This document shows, piece after piece, positions 26,926-37,487 of a stretch of DNA of 64,000 nt (position 1 is the first letter of the stretch; every line of letters starts with the position of its first letter). The notes beneath the pieces were generated by a model. It was not told where the DNA came from. It did no database searches and worked only from the letters and a program-made list of their open reading frames with translations. Source of the DNA: Wuchereria bancrofti (Eukaryota; Nematoda; Chromadorea; Rhabditida; Onchocercidae); NCBI GenBank assembly GCA_005281725.1, contig SSBO01000012.1, positions 15,205,075 to 15,269,074 on the forward strand, given 5' to 3'. Both the position numbers and the translations under genes were made by a program.

Positions 26926-27160
26926 GAATATAAGATGTAAGATTATAAGATGTATAATTATATAAGATGTGGATGAATATAAGATGTAAGATTTCTGTTA
27001 TTCAATATATAAGATGTATCTTGCAATAAATATAAGTATATATAAGATGTATATATACAAGATGTAATATATGCTTCACATATTTTGCGATAATATATAT
27101 ATATATAAGTATATATAAGATGTCAATATAAGATATCAATATCAATATAAGATGTCACCT
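26926..27160. repeat. ATATAAGATGT minisatellite-like tract with gene fragments
   Basis: Irregular tandem repeats of a unit like ATATAAGATGT. Two short patches resemble the neighbouring dehydrogenase gene. One at about 26901-26927 is inverted relative to 27216-27242. The other, ATGCTTCACATATTTTGCGA near 27070, is a direct match to about 27450. Copies 1 and 2 lack this tract. Confidence 0.75.
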
Positions 27161-27208
27161 TGCAAATTTATTACTTACACTGGTATTACTTACACTTACA
27201 GAAAATCA

Positions 27209-27672
27209 CTACCTTTTCATCCATTTATCAGGTAGTTCACCTTTGCACTCCCGAAGGCGCTCTATGAGAAGATTGGGTGAAAGCTGTTGTTTGAATATTT
27301 GATGTACCGCAAAAAATAATGGAAATCTTGATATAATATTATGTTTCTTCAGCATCATAAAGATCGCTTGAGCAGTTGCTGGACCCTGAATACTTTTTCC
27401 ATTCAGCATTTCTCGTTCCAGATCCTGGATCGATTTTCTGGTTTTAACAAATGCTTCACATATTTTGCGATTATGGCCAGAGTTGCATGTTGCTATAAGA
27501 TCGGCTATCCCGCAACTTTCGAAGTATGTTTGAATATTTGAACCGTGATAAAATAGCTCGACAAATACAATGATTTCCAAGAGTCCTAATCGTATAATAG
27601 CCGCTTTTGTATTACTCCCATATCCCAAACCATCAGCAAAACCGGCAGCGCATGCTACTACATTTTTTAAAC
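27209..27672 (-). pseudogene. gpdh: Truncated glycerol-3-phosphate dehydrogenase, diverged copy
   Basis: Only the C-terminal half remains, cut at 27672 where duplicate copy 2 begins; the frame then runs on into unrelated sequence. From that border downward it reads LKNVVACAAGFADGLGYG, SNTKAAIIRLG, SCGIADLIATC, LEREMLNGKSIQGPA and a C-terminus ending in DKWMKR. Unlike the other copies, the Arg codon after SIQDLE is intact (CGA, where they have TGA). However, the conserved Arg of the family's GRNRK motif, which binds substrate in characterised enzymes, is His here (NSGHNRK). Both differences are C-to-T changes at CpG sites on one strand or the other. The N-terminal NAD-binding half is missing, so this cannot be an active enzyme. 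Confidence 0.85.
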
Positions 27673-30600
27673 TCTTTTCGCTTTGCTTTCCTTCTTCCCT
27701 CATTTGTCTTTATTCTTTTTTCACTTCCCATTTTTTTCTTTTTTTGTTTAATAAAAACTAAAGAAAGAGACAAGTAACAAAGAAAGCCAAAAGTGTTTTG
27801 CCAATTTACAAATTGAATAAAATCTTAAGACAAGCACTTCTCAACGAAACACTTTTTTTGTCAGTTTCAAAATTTAACTCAGGTCACCTACACACAATCT
27901 ACACTTAGTATAACCAACACGAAGGAAATAAACCATACGACAGCAATAACAAAAGTTAAAAAAATTTCAAAAAGATAAAAAAAAATTAAAAGAACCATAA
28001 TAAAAACGAGACATAAAATAATCCTTACTACAACAAAAGAAAAAAAATAAAGTACTTTATCTTGAAAATGAATTTCGATAACATTTCTGAACTTCAGCAA
28101 TTACACATTCCAAAACATAAAAAAGGGTCGTTAATGAGTAAAACAGACATATGCAAGCTTAAATATCAATCGAATAATGCATTTCTCTAATAAATGTTGA
28201 TTTAAGTTTGCTATCAGAAATAAAATTAAACAAACTTCAACTTCAACGTTATGGCCTAAAATAAGTCTAGATGTTCTCTAATTGGAATAAGCTATGGCGG
28301 TAATCACAGAAACTTTTGAAATACAATTAGAGAGGAATAAAGGGATCAAGTTGAAGGATTAACGTTACTCTTTTGCTAAATAAGCTAAATAATTTAATAA
28401 TTTATGAAAAATGGTAGATTCTGGAACAATAGCAAGTGGAATTATAGTATTCCTAACATAATTCAAATATTAGCATTTGAAAACAGATTCAGCAGAAATC
28501 CAATCCTTCTGGATTATATCAGGCAATCAAAGCAATCCTTAAATCAAACTTTCACGGCCTGACAATCTGGCAACTCTTTTCCTCTCTTTTTCCCTCCTTT
28601 TTCTTTTTTCTTTGCTTATTTTCTTTCTTTTTCACTATTTTTCTTTCACTTTTTTCCTTCCTCTTTTCTTTTTTCCGTTTGATCTTTACTCTTTTTACTC
28701 TCTTCTCTTTTTCCTTATTTTCCCCGTTTTTTCTCTTTTCATTTGTCATAGCAGAAAACAAAAACTACACATCGGAGTGATATCTGAAGACGTTAATAGT
28801 ATCAACCGGAAGATTAATTTCAGTTTCCTCATTTTTCACGGTTCAATTTCTGAAGCAAGTGGAAATAATTTGCAAATATCTATTGGAAACTGCAAATAAT
28901 TCAGTAAGATTGGCCTATTACTATCAATCAGTCTTGAGAAACGAGTCCATCCATTTTGATGCTATCAATCCTAATTGCATATTCAACTTTGAGTTGGGAG
29001 TTTAATTTATTTCGGCCTAAGTGAGTTTAATTCAAGTACATTTGCATTAAGCAAAGACTACTTTGGTTTTCCAAGTATTTAAGTTGCAATTAATAATTTA
29101 TCATCCAAAATTATCCATATGGCAGTGATAGAACTTACCGGAATCCCTGACAGTGAGCTTAATGGTGGCCGAGTTCTTTATTTTTTCTAGAAATTTTTAC
29201 TACGATATAAATATGTAAATATCAGTTGCAAAGGAATAACCTCACATTTGCAGTTACAAAAAAATAACTTTTATGATTCTAAATTTCTATCAATGTCATC
29301 GCTTTCATCCAAACAGAAACTATTTTCCTTCTATTTTCATATAAAAATTGCTTACTTTAAATGTATTTGTTCTCCTAAACATTTTTCAAGTATTTCCAAA
29401 GTGTCAACAAACTTCATCCAATGCCAGAAATTTTTTTTTTCTGAAGAATATTGTGCATTATAAGTTGTTCAATTTACATTCTGTACACACATTACATTCT
29501 GAAAGTTTATTTGATTGACACAGAGTAGCAGAACATTTCCCAAAATGTTTTTTCTTCGTTCAGACTGGTGGATGAATCCTTTATCAGTTGTTCCCTATCA
29601 GTTGATATATTCTGTTTTGTCAAACTGAACGATCGAGAAATTTTTTGCTCTATTTGTGAACAATCATGAATGTATACACTCATTAAATTCCTTTATTCAA
29701 TAATTAATCTCATTGCCGTTTCCTCAGTTATTTTGAATTTCGATCACGTGCCATGCTTTAATCCATTTAGATACTATTCTCCTTGTATCTAATTTAAAAT
29801 ATGTGTATTTTTATTTCTGTTTGATTTAAGATATAAATAAATGAAACAAATCTATGGGATTATTTTTGCAAGAAAACAACTGATTCAAATATTCGTTTCC
29901 TCTTTTTACGTTTTTTGTTCTCAAAAAAAAGTGTATGCGAAGATCAGAATTATGTGGATGAGATATCCTCAAAAGATACTCAAATTCACAACTTTTCTGA
30001 GAATATAAACAGTAATGCTATCTGATATTTTTTTCTTACACTTCAAAATGAAGATTCTTGTTGCTTACATGTTTGATGACAAATAAAGTGAAAATTAAAT
30101 CAAACCAATTATTTTTGTTATTTGCATCAGCATTAATGACACTTCATCAGAAATAGCGATGAACCAATTTTTCGATCATATCAACCTTCGTGGCGCAGAA
30201 AATAATTTAAAAAATTTAAAATACCGACTAAAAATTTATCTTAAATGCCACTTAACGCGATGAGTACTTCTAGTTAATGGACAAGAGGTGGAGTATCTAT
30301 TTAGAAAGTATTAAGAAAGAATATTGTTCGCAATTAAAACTTTGTGATGAAATTTAAGAAATTGAAGTTACTTAATTTTTGCATACTCAAACATTCTGAC
30401 AAGCTGTCAATAAGACCTATTATTTCATTCATAATTTGATTTCATTCATAAGATTTTTATTTTTTATTTTTGCAAAGTTCTATTTGATTTGATTCCCAAA
30501 GTAAACTAAATAGGACACCTAAAAGATTCCGAAGTAACGAATTGTTTCTATTCAATTAGTTTGGTGTCAAAAAATTTATTTGATCATTTTGAGAAGCAAA

Positions 30601-33600
30601 AATCGTTCGCTGATCAGTAATAAGTGAAATCAAACTTATTTCGAACTTAAATTACCTTTAACTGTTTACTTCGCTTAAATTCTCATATTATCTCAATGTT
30701 CTCATTAGATATAATACCCATTCCCTTTAAGTATGAAAACTACTGTCAGATTAATCAAAGCATTTAGAGCTTGCGAATGATTTTTCCGAATTGTTCTGAA
30801 GTTTTTAAGCAGCTGAGGAAACAAACAAAAGAATCAAAAATAAAATAAAAAAAAAGACATAAAATTTGAAAGCGATTAATTACAGTGTATTATGAAATTC
30901 ATTATGTCTTTGATGAATTTGTCATAAAAATCTGAAAAGACCCTTAATGAATCATTAGATGCTTATAGCAAGTTGACTTTGCACAATTCTGCCTTTTTTT
31001 CCCAATACAGTCAATAATAAATGAGGGAAATCTTTCATCCTTGGAAAGTTTTTAATGAATCTTAAAATACTGTAGAGAAATTGAAAAGTTTCTAGTGGGA
31101 CATTGAAAAGCTCAGGAAAAAGTATCTAATTTTAGCATTTGAAGCAATTAAGCTTCAGCAATCGAATAAAAATATATCAGGGTTAAAGGTTCGGCTGCTT
31201 AAAAACATCAGAACAATTCGGAAAATTCAGTAAATAAGAAAGCAGAGCTAAAAAAGGGAAAGTTATTTCAGTAAATTAATAAGTAATCAACACGAGAATC
31301 ATCCGCGATTTAAAACAAATAGAAAAATCACTTTATTATTGTTTATTTGCCTGAACAAAAAATATAATTTGGTATTTGATTCAGTTGAAAATAATTATTT
31401 TCAGAATTTTTTGGGGCATCAAGCAATAGATGGATTTATGCATATTTCTATTAGGTAGCTTTGGTCTAGGATTGAATCGGTCTAAGATTTTTGAGAACAA
31501 TAAAAAGGATATCCAGTGACATCTTACAAATTTATTACTTACACTGATAAGCACTGACAGAAAATTACTACCTTTTCACCCATTTATCAGGTAGTTCACC
31601 TTTACACTTCCGAAGACGCTCCATGAGAAAATTGGACGAAAGCTGTTGCTTGCATATTTGATGTGCCGCAAAGAATAACGGAAATCTTGATATCATATTG
31701 TGTTTCGTCAGCATCATAAAGATCGCTTCAGCAGTTGCTGGGCCCTGAATACTTTGTCCATTCGGCATTTCTCATTCCAGATCCTGGATCGATTTTCTGG
31801 TTTTAACAAATGCTTCACATATTTTGCGATTACGGCCAGAGTTGCATGTTGCTATAAGATCGGCTATCCCGCAACTTTCGAAGTATGTTTGAATATTTGA
31901 ATCGTGATAAAATAGCTCGACAATTACAATGATTTCCAAGAGTCCTAATTGTACAATAGCCGCTTTTGTATTACTCCCATATCCCAAACCATCAGCAAAA
32001 CCGGCAGCGCATGCTACTACATTTTTTAAACCACCACATAACTCGACGGTATTCGAGTCTTTAGTCAAATTAATTCGGAAATTATCGCTTTCAAACGATT
32101 TTTTCAGTACCGGCCACTTTTTTTTGACCTCTACAGCCAATCGCTGCCTCAGAGAATTCATTATTTGCTACTTCCTCAGCACATTTGCGCCCATTGGTAC
32201 TGCTGTATCGATATTCAGCAATCCTCGAATTCCTTCAGACACTAAACGAATTACACCTTCTTTCTTATCTATCAAAAAACGTTTGATAAGTGAAATGGCC
32301 AAAGCGCCCTCTTTCAAGTGGTGTGGTATAAGTATATCGCTGCCTATGCAAGCTGTCACTAAATCTGCAACAGCTATCACATTCGATGATAATTTTTTGC
32401 CTGGCAGGTATTTAACATTTTCATGCTACGTATTGATAATTTCAGTAAATTTCTTTCCATTTACTATCTCTTCATGAACCCACATGCGAACTTCTGGATC
32501 GAAATCATTTTTGTGTTTTCCAGCATTCCGTCCAACAATTAGTGCAATCGTTGAACCCCAATTACCTGAACCCACAAGTGTTATTTTGGGCGGCGCTTTA
32601 TGTTTCATTACAATGAAAGGCAGGAATAATTCAAGTGATGCTGAAAACAAAATGCTTAATGAATCACAAATCAGCTTGCCAAATATCATAAATGAACCGA
32701 CTTGCAAAAATTTTTATTTGTAATGCTTAAACTACAGCAATAAAATTTTCCCAAATAAATGAATGAATTTCGAAAAATTGGACAAACAGCAGTAATTAGG
32801 AAAGTGCTTTCGATGTTCTGTCATCTTATGTGAAAAAGCCGAAGTAAGGAACTGTCAAACATAGGTTATTTCGGCGTTCCCCTTGCTTGAACAGTGTAAA
32901 TAGCATTTATATTTGAATTTTTGATCATCGTTTGTCTATCTTCCTTTCATTTCTAATAAACTCAGCTATTTAATATCAAAGTGATCAAGTTGTTGCTGTT
33001 AATAGTTTATAGGGACATCTAGTTTAATCCAGAAATGTAAAGTAATATTTTTGCACCTTCCTACCTTTCTTTTCCTCAGTGCAAAGCTCCTGTTTTTTTA
33101 CATATAAATTGAAAATGAAACGCCCAACTGATTAAATTTTACTCTTCTCTTTTATGTAGTCTTTAGTCTTTTTCTTTTTATGCATCTCCTTTCATTTCCG
33201 CCTATGAAATTAATCAAATTGAATTTTTTACGGATCACATAACAGATGTAAGTCGACCCTGAAATGACTACTTTGTGCAATGACTTCAGTGATAAGAATG
33301 AGCAGTGCAGTAGTTTGTGTTTTGAGCTAAGGAAAAAAATATCTGTTAGCTTGAAATTCTTTCACTTGTAATATTCTTTGTTTGACATATTTAGTCAACT
33401 TAAATCAGTTTGGCTGCTCATCAGAAATGGATAATGACCGAAATGTAACTCACTGGAAAATTTTTCTCGATGAATGTGCGATTCCCTACAAATTTCACTT
33501 TCTAATGATTATGTTTACACCATTAAGACCCAGTAATTCATTAAAATTCATTAAAGACTGACTAACTCTGAAGGAATTGTCTTAAACGTTTTTAAATACT

Positions 33601-34003
33601 TCAAACTTAATTTCCACACAATGTCATTTGAAGCAATTTGCACGAGTGTTACTTCTTTGATGTGATCTTTAATCTTAGCTAAATGTGTTGCAAATCAGGC
33701 ATAATCAATCAATCTGCCACCATCGCTTTATTCATGTGTGGTTGTCGTTTTGGTCATGATGATGTTAATCAGACTGGCAGAGTTATAGTCTTTGAAGTCA
33801 GAGTTGATAAAATGTATCGATTAGCAAAATTTGACAATTGCACTTTTCACATCCTTTCACTTTACGATCATAATACCAATCGTAATCGTAAGACTATTTT
33901 TCTTGAAATATACTTTCCCAAATATAAAGAAATGATAACCTAGAAAACTTCACATCTACTGGATATTTAGCATATTTAAACAAAAAGATAAGAAAAAACA
34001 TTG
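27673..34003. repeat. 6.3 kb duplicated block, copy 2
   Basis: Near-identical partner of 17555-23881, including the pyrimidine-rich tract (about 28570-28745), the decayed dehydrogenase gene and the 86-codon frame (33683-33943). It joins directly to the diverged copy on its left. On its right it continues without any N into unique sequence at 34004, which makes it the better-anchored member of the pair. Confidence 0.9.
31568..32608 (-). pseudogene. gpdh: Decayed glycerol-3-phosphate dehydrogenase (NAD), copy 2
   Basis: Same sequence and same four breaks as the copy at 22490-21450, shifted by 10118: a stop after EIINT, a deletion around the expected VVPHQF, a frame shift after GANV, and TGA for Arg after SIQDLE. 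The breaks therefore predate the duplication, or the two copies are one locus assembled twice. Not functional. Confidence 0.9.
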
Positions 34004-35700
34004 AAGAAAAGGAAATGAAGCCAAGCCTTTAAGAGTCTCAATAAAAATCGAGCAAAAAATTGAAATTTTTGTCAGAAATGGTTATTGACAAAATTGCAAA
34101 AATCTATGACAAACTTTTTAAAATTATATCACATTCTTTGGAGTCAGACAAAATTTGCAATGTGATGTGATAAAAAGATTAGTGAGGTGCAAGGAATGTT
34201 TCAATCTAATTGAATGTAACAAATAGTGTCGACATTGACAGGAAAACACGATTGCGAATTGAATGTGATAAATGCGCCTGTGATAAGTGCAGTTTTGGAA
34301 ATGGAAGCAACAAGGAATGATAACAAAAAGTGATCGAATAGCTGTGTTGATAACAGCAGTAACAACAATATTATGACACGAGAATAACTTCTCCAATAGT
34401 ACTGCTTCATAGCAAACAATTGCTCAGATGAAGGATGCTTTATGAAATTTAAAAACTTTGCAAATCAGTTTCCTCATACAGTGATTGATTCAAAAATAAA
34501 TTTATGACTTAAGTATTAGAAACAAGATAATATTTATATGTCGTCAACACAACTGCGCTCATTATTTTTGATTAGATATACAAATACTGACAACAGTCTG
34601 TCGTTTGCTGATACATTAGAGTCAGTTGTAGAATGATAATGGCATGATTAAGTTCCTCTTTTCTGTTATCTGCTTCATATCGTAAGTTTAGTTTCAAATT
34701 ATTGTTTCCGATGGATATTTGAAGTTAGACAAAGAAAAATAAAAAACCTCACAATCGAATTCAAAAATGCCTCACATAACCGAATTAAAATGACGTATTT
34801 GATTTTGTTTTTCATCATGTTTTCATTTAACAATTTTTGATGAATATGAATCCTGAATGCTGAATCTTCCGTCCAGATTACTGCTCTGACATTCCGGGAA
34901 TCTAAAAATTAGAAATAGTTAAAAAAAAGTTGTGACCATCTGACTTTTAATATTGGAAAAGGCTGAATAAGACTGTTTATGCAAAAAATATCAACGATAA
35001 ATGGACAACTCACAGTCTTGTTAATAATTACGGTCAAAATTTCATCTTTTTCAATCTTAAAAAAGTGCTGAAATTGGAAAAGTTATCCTAAATATCTAAA
35101 ATTATTCTAATAGTCATAAATATGATGTCATATGCATATATAATTTTAATGAGAAAGTTTTTTCTGAAATTAAAAAATAACAGTGACAAGTAAATAGCAA
35201 AAACGTGAGCGGAAATTGCGCAATTTTTTTTTTTTTTGCGTAACCTGTATCCACACACAATTGAAATGTCAACTGCTCATTTACAAGAAAAAAAGTTTGA
35301 AAATGAATGGGAACTAATTGCGATATAAGATAGGCAATGCGGATTTACCGAGCTAAATTTCAAAATTTCTACCGAATTTAACTACTCCTTTCATGGCTTT
35401 GACTTTATTTTCACTTAACTTTCGTTAGTTTTTTTATAACAGTCAGAGTTTGAATTCTTTTTAAGTCTCTGATATCAAACTTATTTTAATTCCGAGTTAC
35501 TTTAGTCTTGTCTTTATTTTATTTTGAAATCATATTTTGAAGTTTCTGGCTGTTTATTATACATAAAGTTTTGATTTTAATTTCAACTATAATTCTAACC
35601 TTTTAAATTTCCTTCTAATCCGATTAGGCAATTTGATTTTCAAATACAAAAACGATAAAAGATAAAAAATAACGTGCAGTTTGTTCAGGAGTAAATTTTC
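34004..35700. other. Unique AT-rich intergenic sequence
   Basis: No supported exon. Minus-strand frames at 34419-34124 overlap each other in two frames and show no family features. Poly-T and poly-A runs are frequent (for example about 35225-35238). Confidence 0.5.
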
Positions 35701-35702
35701 AG
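35701..35702 (+). promoter_or_regulatory. Probable trans-splice acceptor of the RPamide gene
   Basis: AAATTTTCAG ends at 35702, 24 bases before the ATG at 35727. No upstream coding exon is visible, so this is the likely spliced-leader addition site. Confidence 0.5.
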
Positions 35703-35726
35703 AAAAAACTTACAAAACTTGAAGCA

Positions 35727-36542
35727 ATGTCATCATTTCGTTCGTCGACAATTTATTTCTGCAAGACTCTGCTGGGTACGCTGATTTGCTGCTATTTTTT
35801 GACAGATCATGTTACCGCCATTACCGATGATTCGAACTTCGCTAAATTTCCTGCATATAGAGTAAGATGATTTGATCATTGATGAAACTAATTAGGATGA
35901 AGAAAAAAAAAAAACAAACACATTCTGCCAAAAAGTCCCAATAGTCGAAAATAATAATAATAGATTGCTTTCTGTTTATGATTTTTGCAAACGATCATTG
36001 GTTATCCAAGTCTTTAACTTTGTCACGTTGTAGATACGTAAAAAGCACATTTAGTGTTCATTTCATCTTTGATTTTAGGCAATTCTAATAATTCAGGAGT
36101 CTTTCAATTTAGAAGATACCTTCAGCTGTGCAGTTCAATTGATCAACTAAAAATTAAAGCATGAAAGATTCTTATTTTAGACATTTCAAGAGACTGGTTA
36201 TGGTTTGAATGAAGCATCGCATCTACGATCTCTAAGGTCGGCTCTTGGAATGGATAACATTGGCCAGATCACTGTAAGTCTTTCCGATCTTTGTATAAAA
36301 AGTAGTACTTAAAATAGTTGAAATGACAAGTGAAAGAATCTGTTGTAGAAAACATATATGAATAAAATTTCTGCAAAATTTCGAAATTTAACAGAAAAAT
36401 TCACAAATTATAAACTCAGGAATCATAATTTTATAACGAAAGATTTTAGTATCCATTGACATCGCGTTCGGCAGCAATGATATCAGGTCGTGGATTTCGG
36501 CCTGGTAAGAGATACGATGCGGAAATCATACCTTTCATGTAA
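35727..36542 (+). CDS. RPamide neuropeptide precursor (NLP-2/22/23/46-like), 106 residues
   Basis: Exons 35727-35861, 36181-36273 and 36450-36542 (93 bases including TAA), all phase 0, with GTAAGA/GTAAGT donors and TTTTAG acceptors. Residues 1-31 form a secretory signal: short basic start, hydrophobic core TLLGTLICCYFL, likely cleavage after VTA. The only dibasic site, K96-R97, follows G95. The predicted mature peptide is SAAMISGRGFRP-amide (83-94), with Gly95 as amide donor and cleavage after R82. The C-terminal GFRPG-KR matches the C. elegans RPamide peptides (family form S-x-A-x-G-R-x-G-F-R-P-G). In C. elegans one member, NLP-22, acts in developmentally timed sleep; the role here is inference. 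The remaining spacer and the C-terminal tail (YDAEIIPFM) show no further peptide. Exons are far too short for ordinary ORF cut-offs. The family call rests on the short motif plus precursor layout. Confidence 0.85.
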
Positions 36543-37325
36543 TCAGCACTAGGTTCCAGTGCCCCGTGAAAGACTTACTTATCAAATAGCATTGCATAAT
36601 TTTAATAAAATGTTTCAAGACTAACACATATTCAAAAACGCGTGACAACCTTGTTTTGTTGATAAAATATAATCAGTTAAGTTTAAAACTTATATTAAGC
36701 TGCCACTAGTGGCTATTATATCAACTCATCATGAATGGTAAACGCTATCGCCAACAAACGCAGTCCACGTTCACCGGAAGCATAATTCGACACATGAACT
36801 TTATTTTCTTAGTTAAGACATGTTTCGTTCGATTACTTTCAAATCTGCGACGATACAAAACGGCAACGAAAAATGAAACAATGTGAGGTAAAACTGCTTA
36901 CTAAGTATTGAGTATTGGACAGACGTATCACATAACTTATTACTTTTCATCTTTAGTACCATCATAAACTTGAAAGTGACTGAAGACAATGTCCATTAAG
37001 TTATGGGAATGACAGTTATATGTGACGTGATACTCTTCTCAAACAGCTGCTTCATCTTTCTGGTGATATAATCGACACATGAAACATACCAAATTATAGC
37101 AAATGATTGCACTTGAATAAATTATAACAATATTTATAAATTCAGGCCAAGAATGTCGAAGGCAGAGAAATAATTTGTAGAGAGAAACGATTTAAGTGCC
37201 TGAAATTAGGTATCTAAGTGAAATGGAAATCAGTGGGAGGAAAATCAAAAAGATAAAGAATAAAATGAAATATAATTTACTTTAGGGGAGAACTTTACCC
37301 ATGATTTGAAACTGAAATCATTTAG
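36543..37325. other. Intergenic or 3' flank after the RPamide gene
   Basis: No supported gene. A 51-codon frame (ATG 36731, stop 36884-36886) begins MNGKRYRQQTQSTFTGS and has some coding character, but it has no start context, partner exon or family. Confidence 0.35.
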
Positions 37326-37487
37326 GATCTACAACTTTATCCATTAAATCAGATCAGATAAGATTAGATCAACTCTCAGAACGGGAACTAATATCGAACT
37401 TCGATCGTTCTTTATTTCGAAATTCGAATTTGGGAGATAGCTTTTATCGATTTCAAATGCAAACTGCCACATGTGAAATAGTGGATG
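37326..37487 (+). CDS. Candidate upstream exon, possibly an innexin N-terminal extension
   Basis: Acceptor TTTAG before 37326 and donor G|GTATCT at 37487 bracket an open stretch of 162 bases with coding-like composition (LSERELISNFDRSLFRN in the middle). It ends one base into a codon. The frame before the innexin start, entered through the GATTTAG acceptor at 39619, needs exactly one base to make Gly, and would read [15 protein letters not shown]. So the phases fit for an alternative longer innexin N-terminus, as some nematode innexins have. The start exon was not found and the intron would be 2.1 kb. Read-through ends at a TGA shortly after. Confidence 0.3.

Larger units (their letters stand above)
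24055..27672. repeat. Diverged, rearranged partial copy of the duplicated block
   Basis: Collinear with 18934-21913 of copy 1 but with many substitutions and small indels, unlike the near-perfect pair that flanks it. It has two large insertions: about 360 bases at roughly 25368-25729, and an AT-rich tract of about 270 bases with ATATAAGATGT repeats at about 26900-27170. It stops abruptly at 27672 inside the dehydrogenase gene, where copy 2 starts with no shared bases at the joint. The 172 bases before it (23883-24054) match nothing else noticed in the window. Confidence 0.85.
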
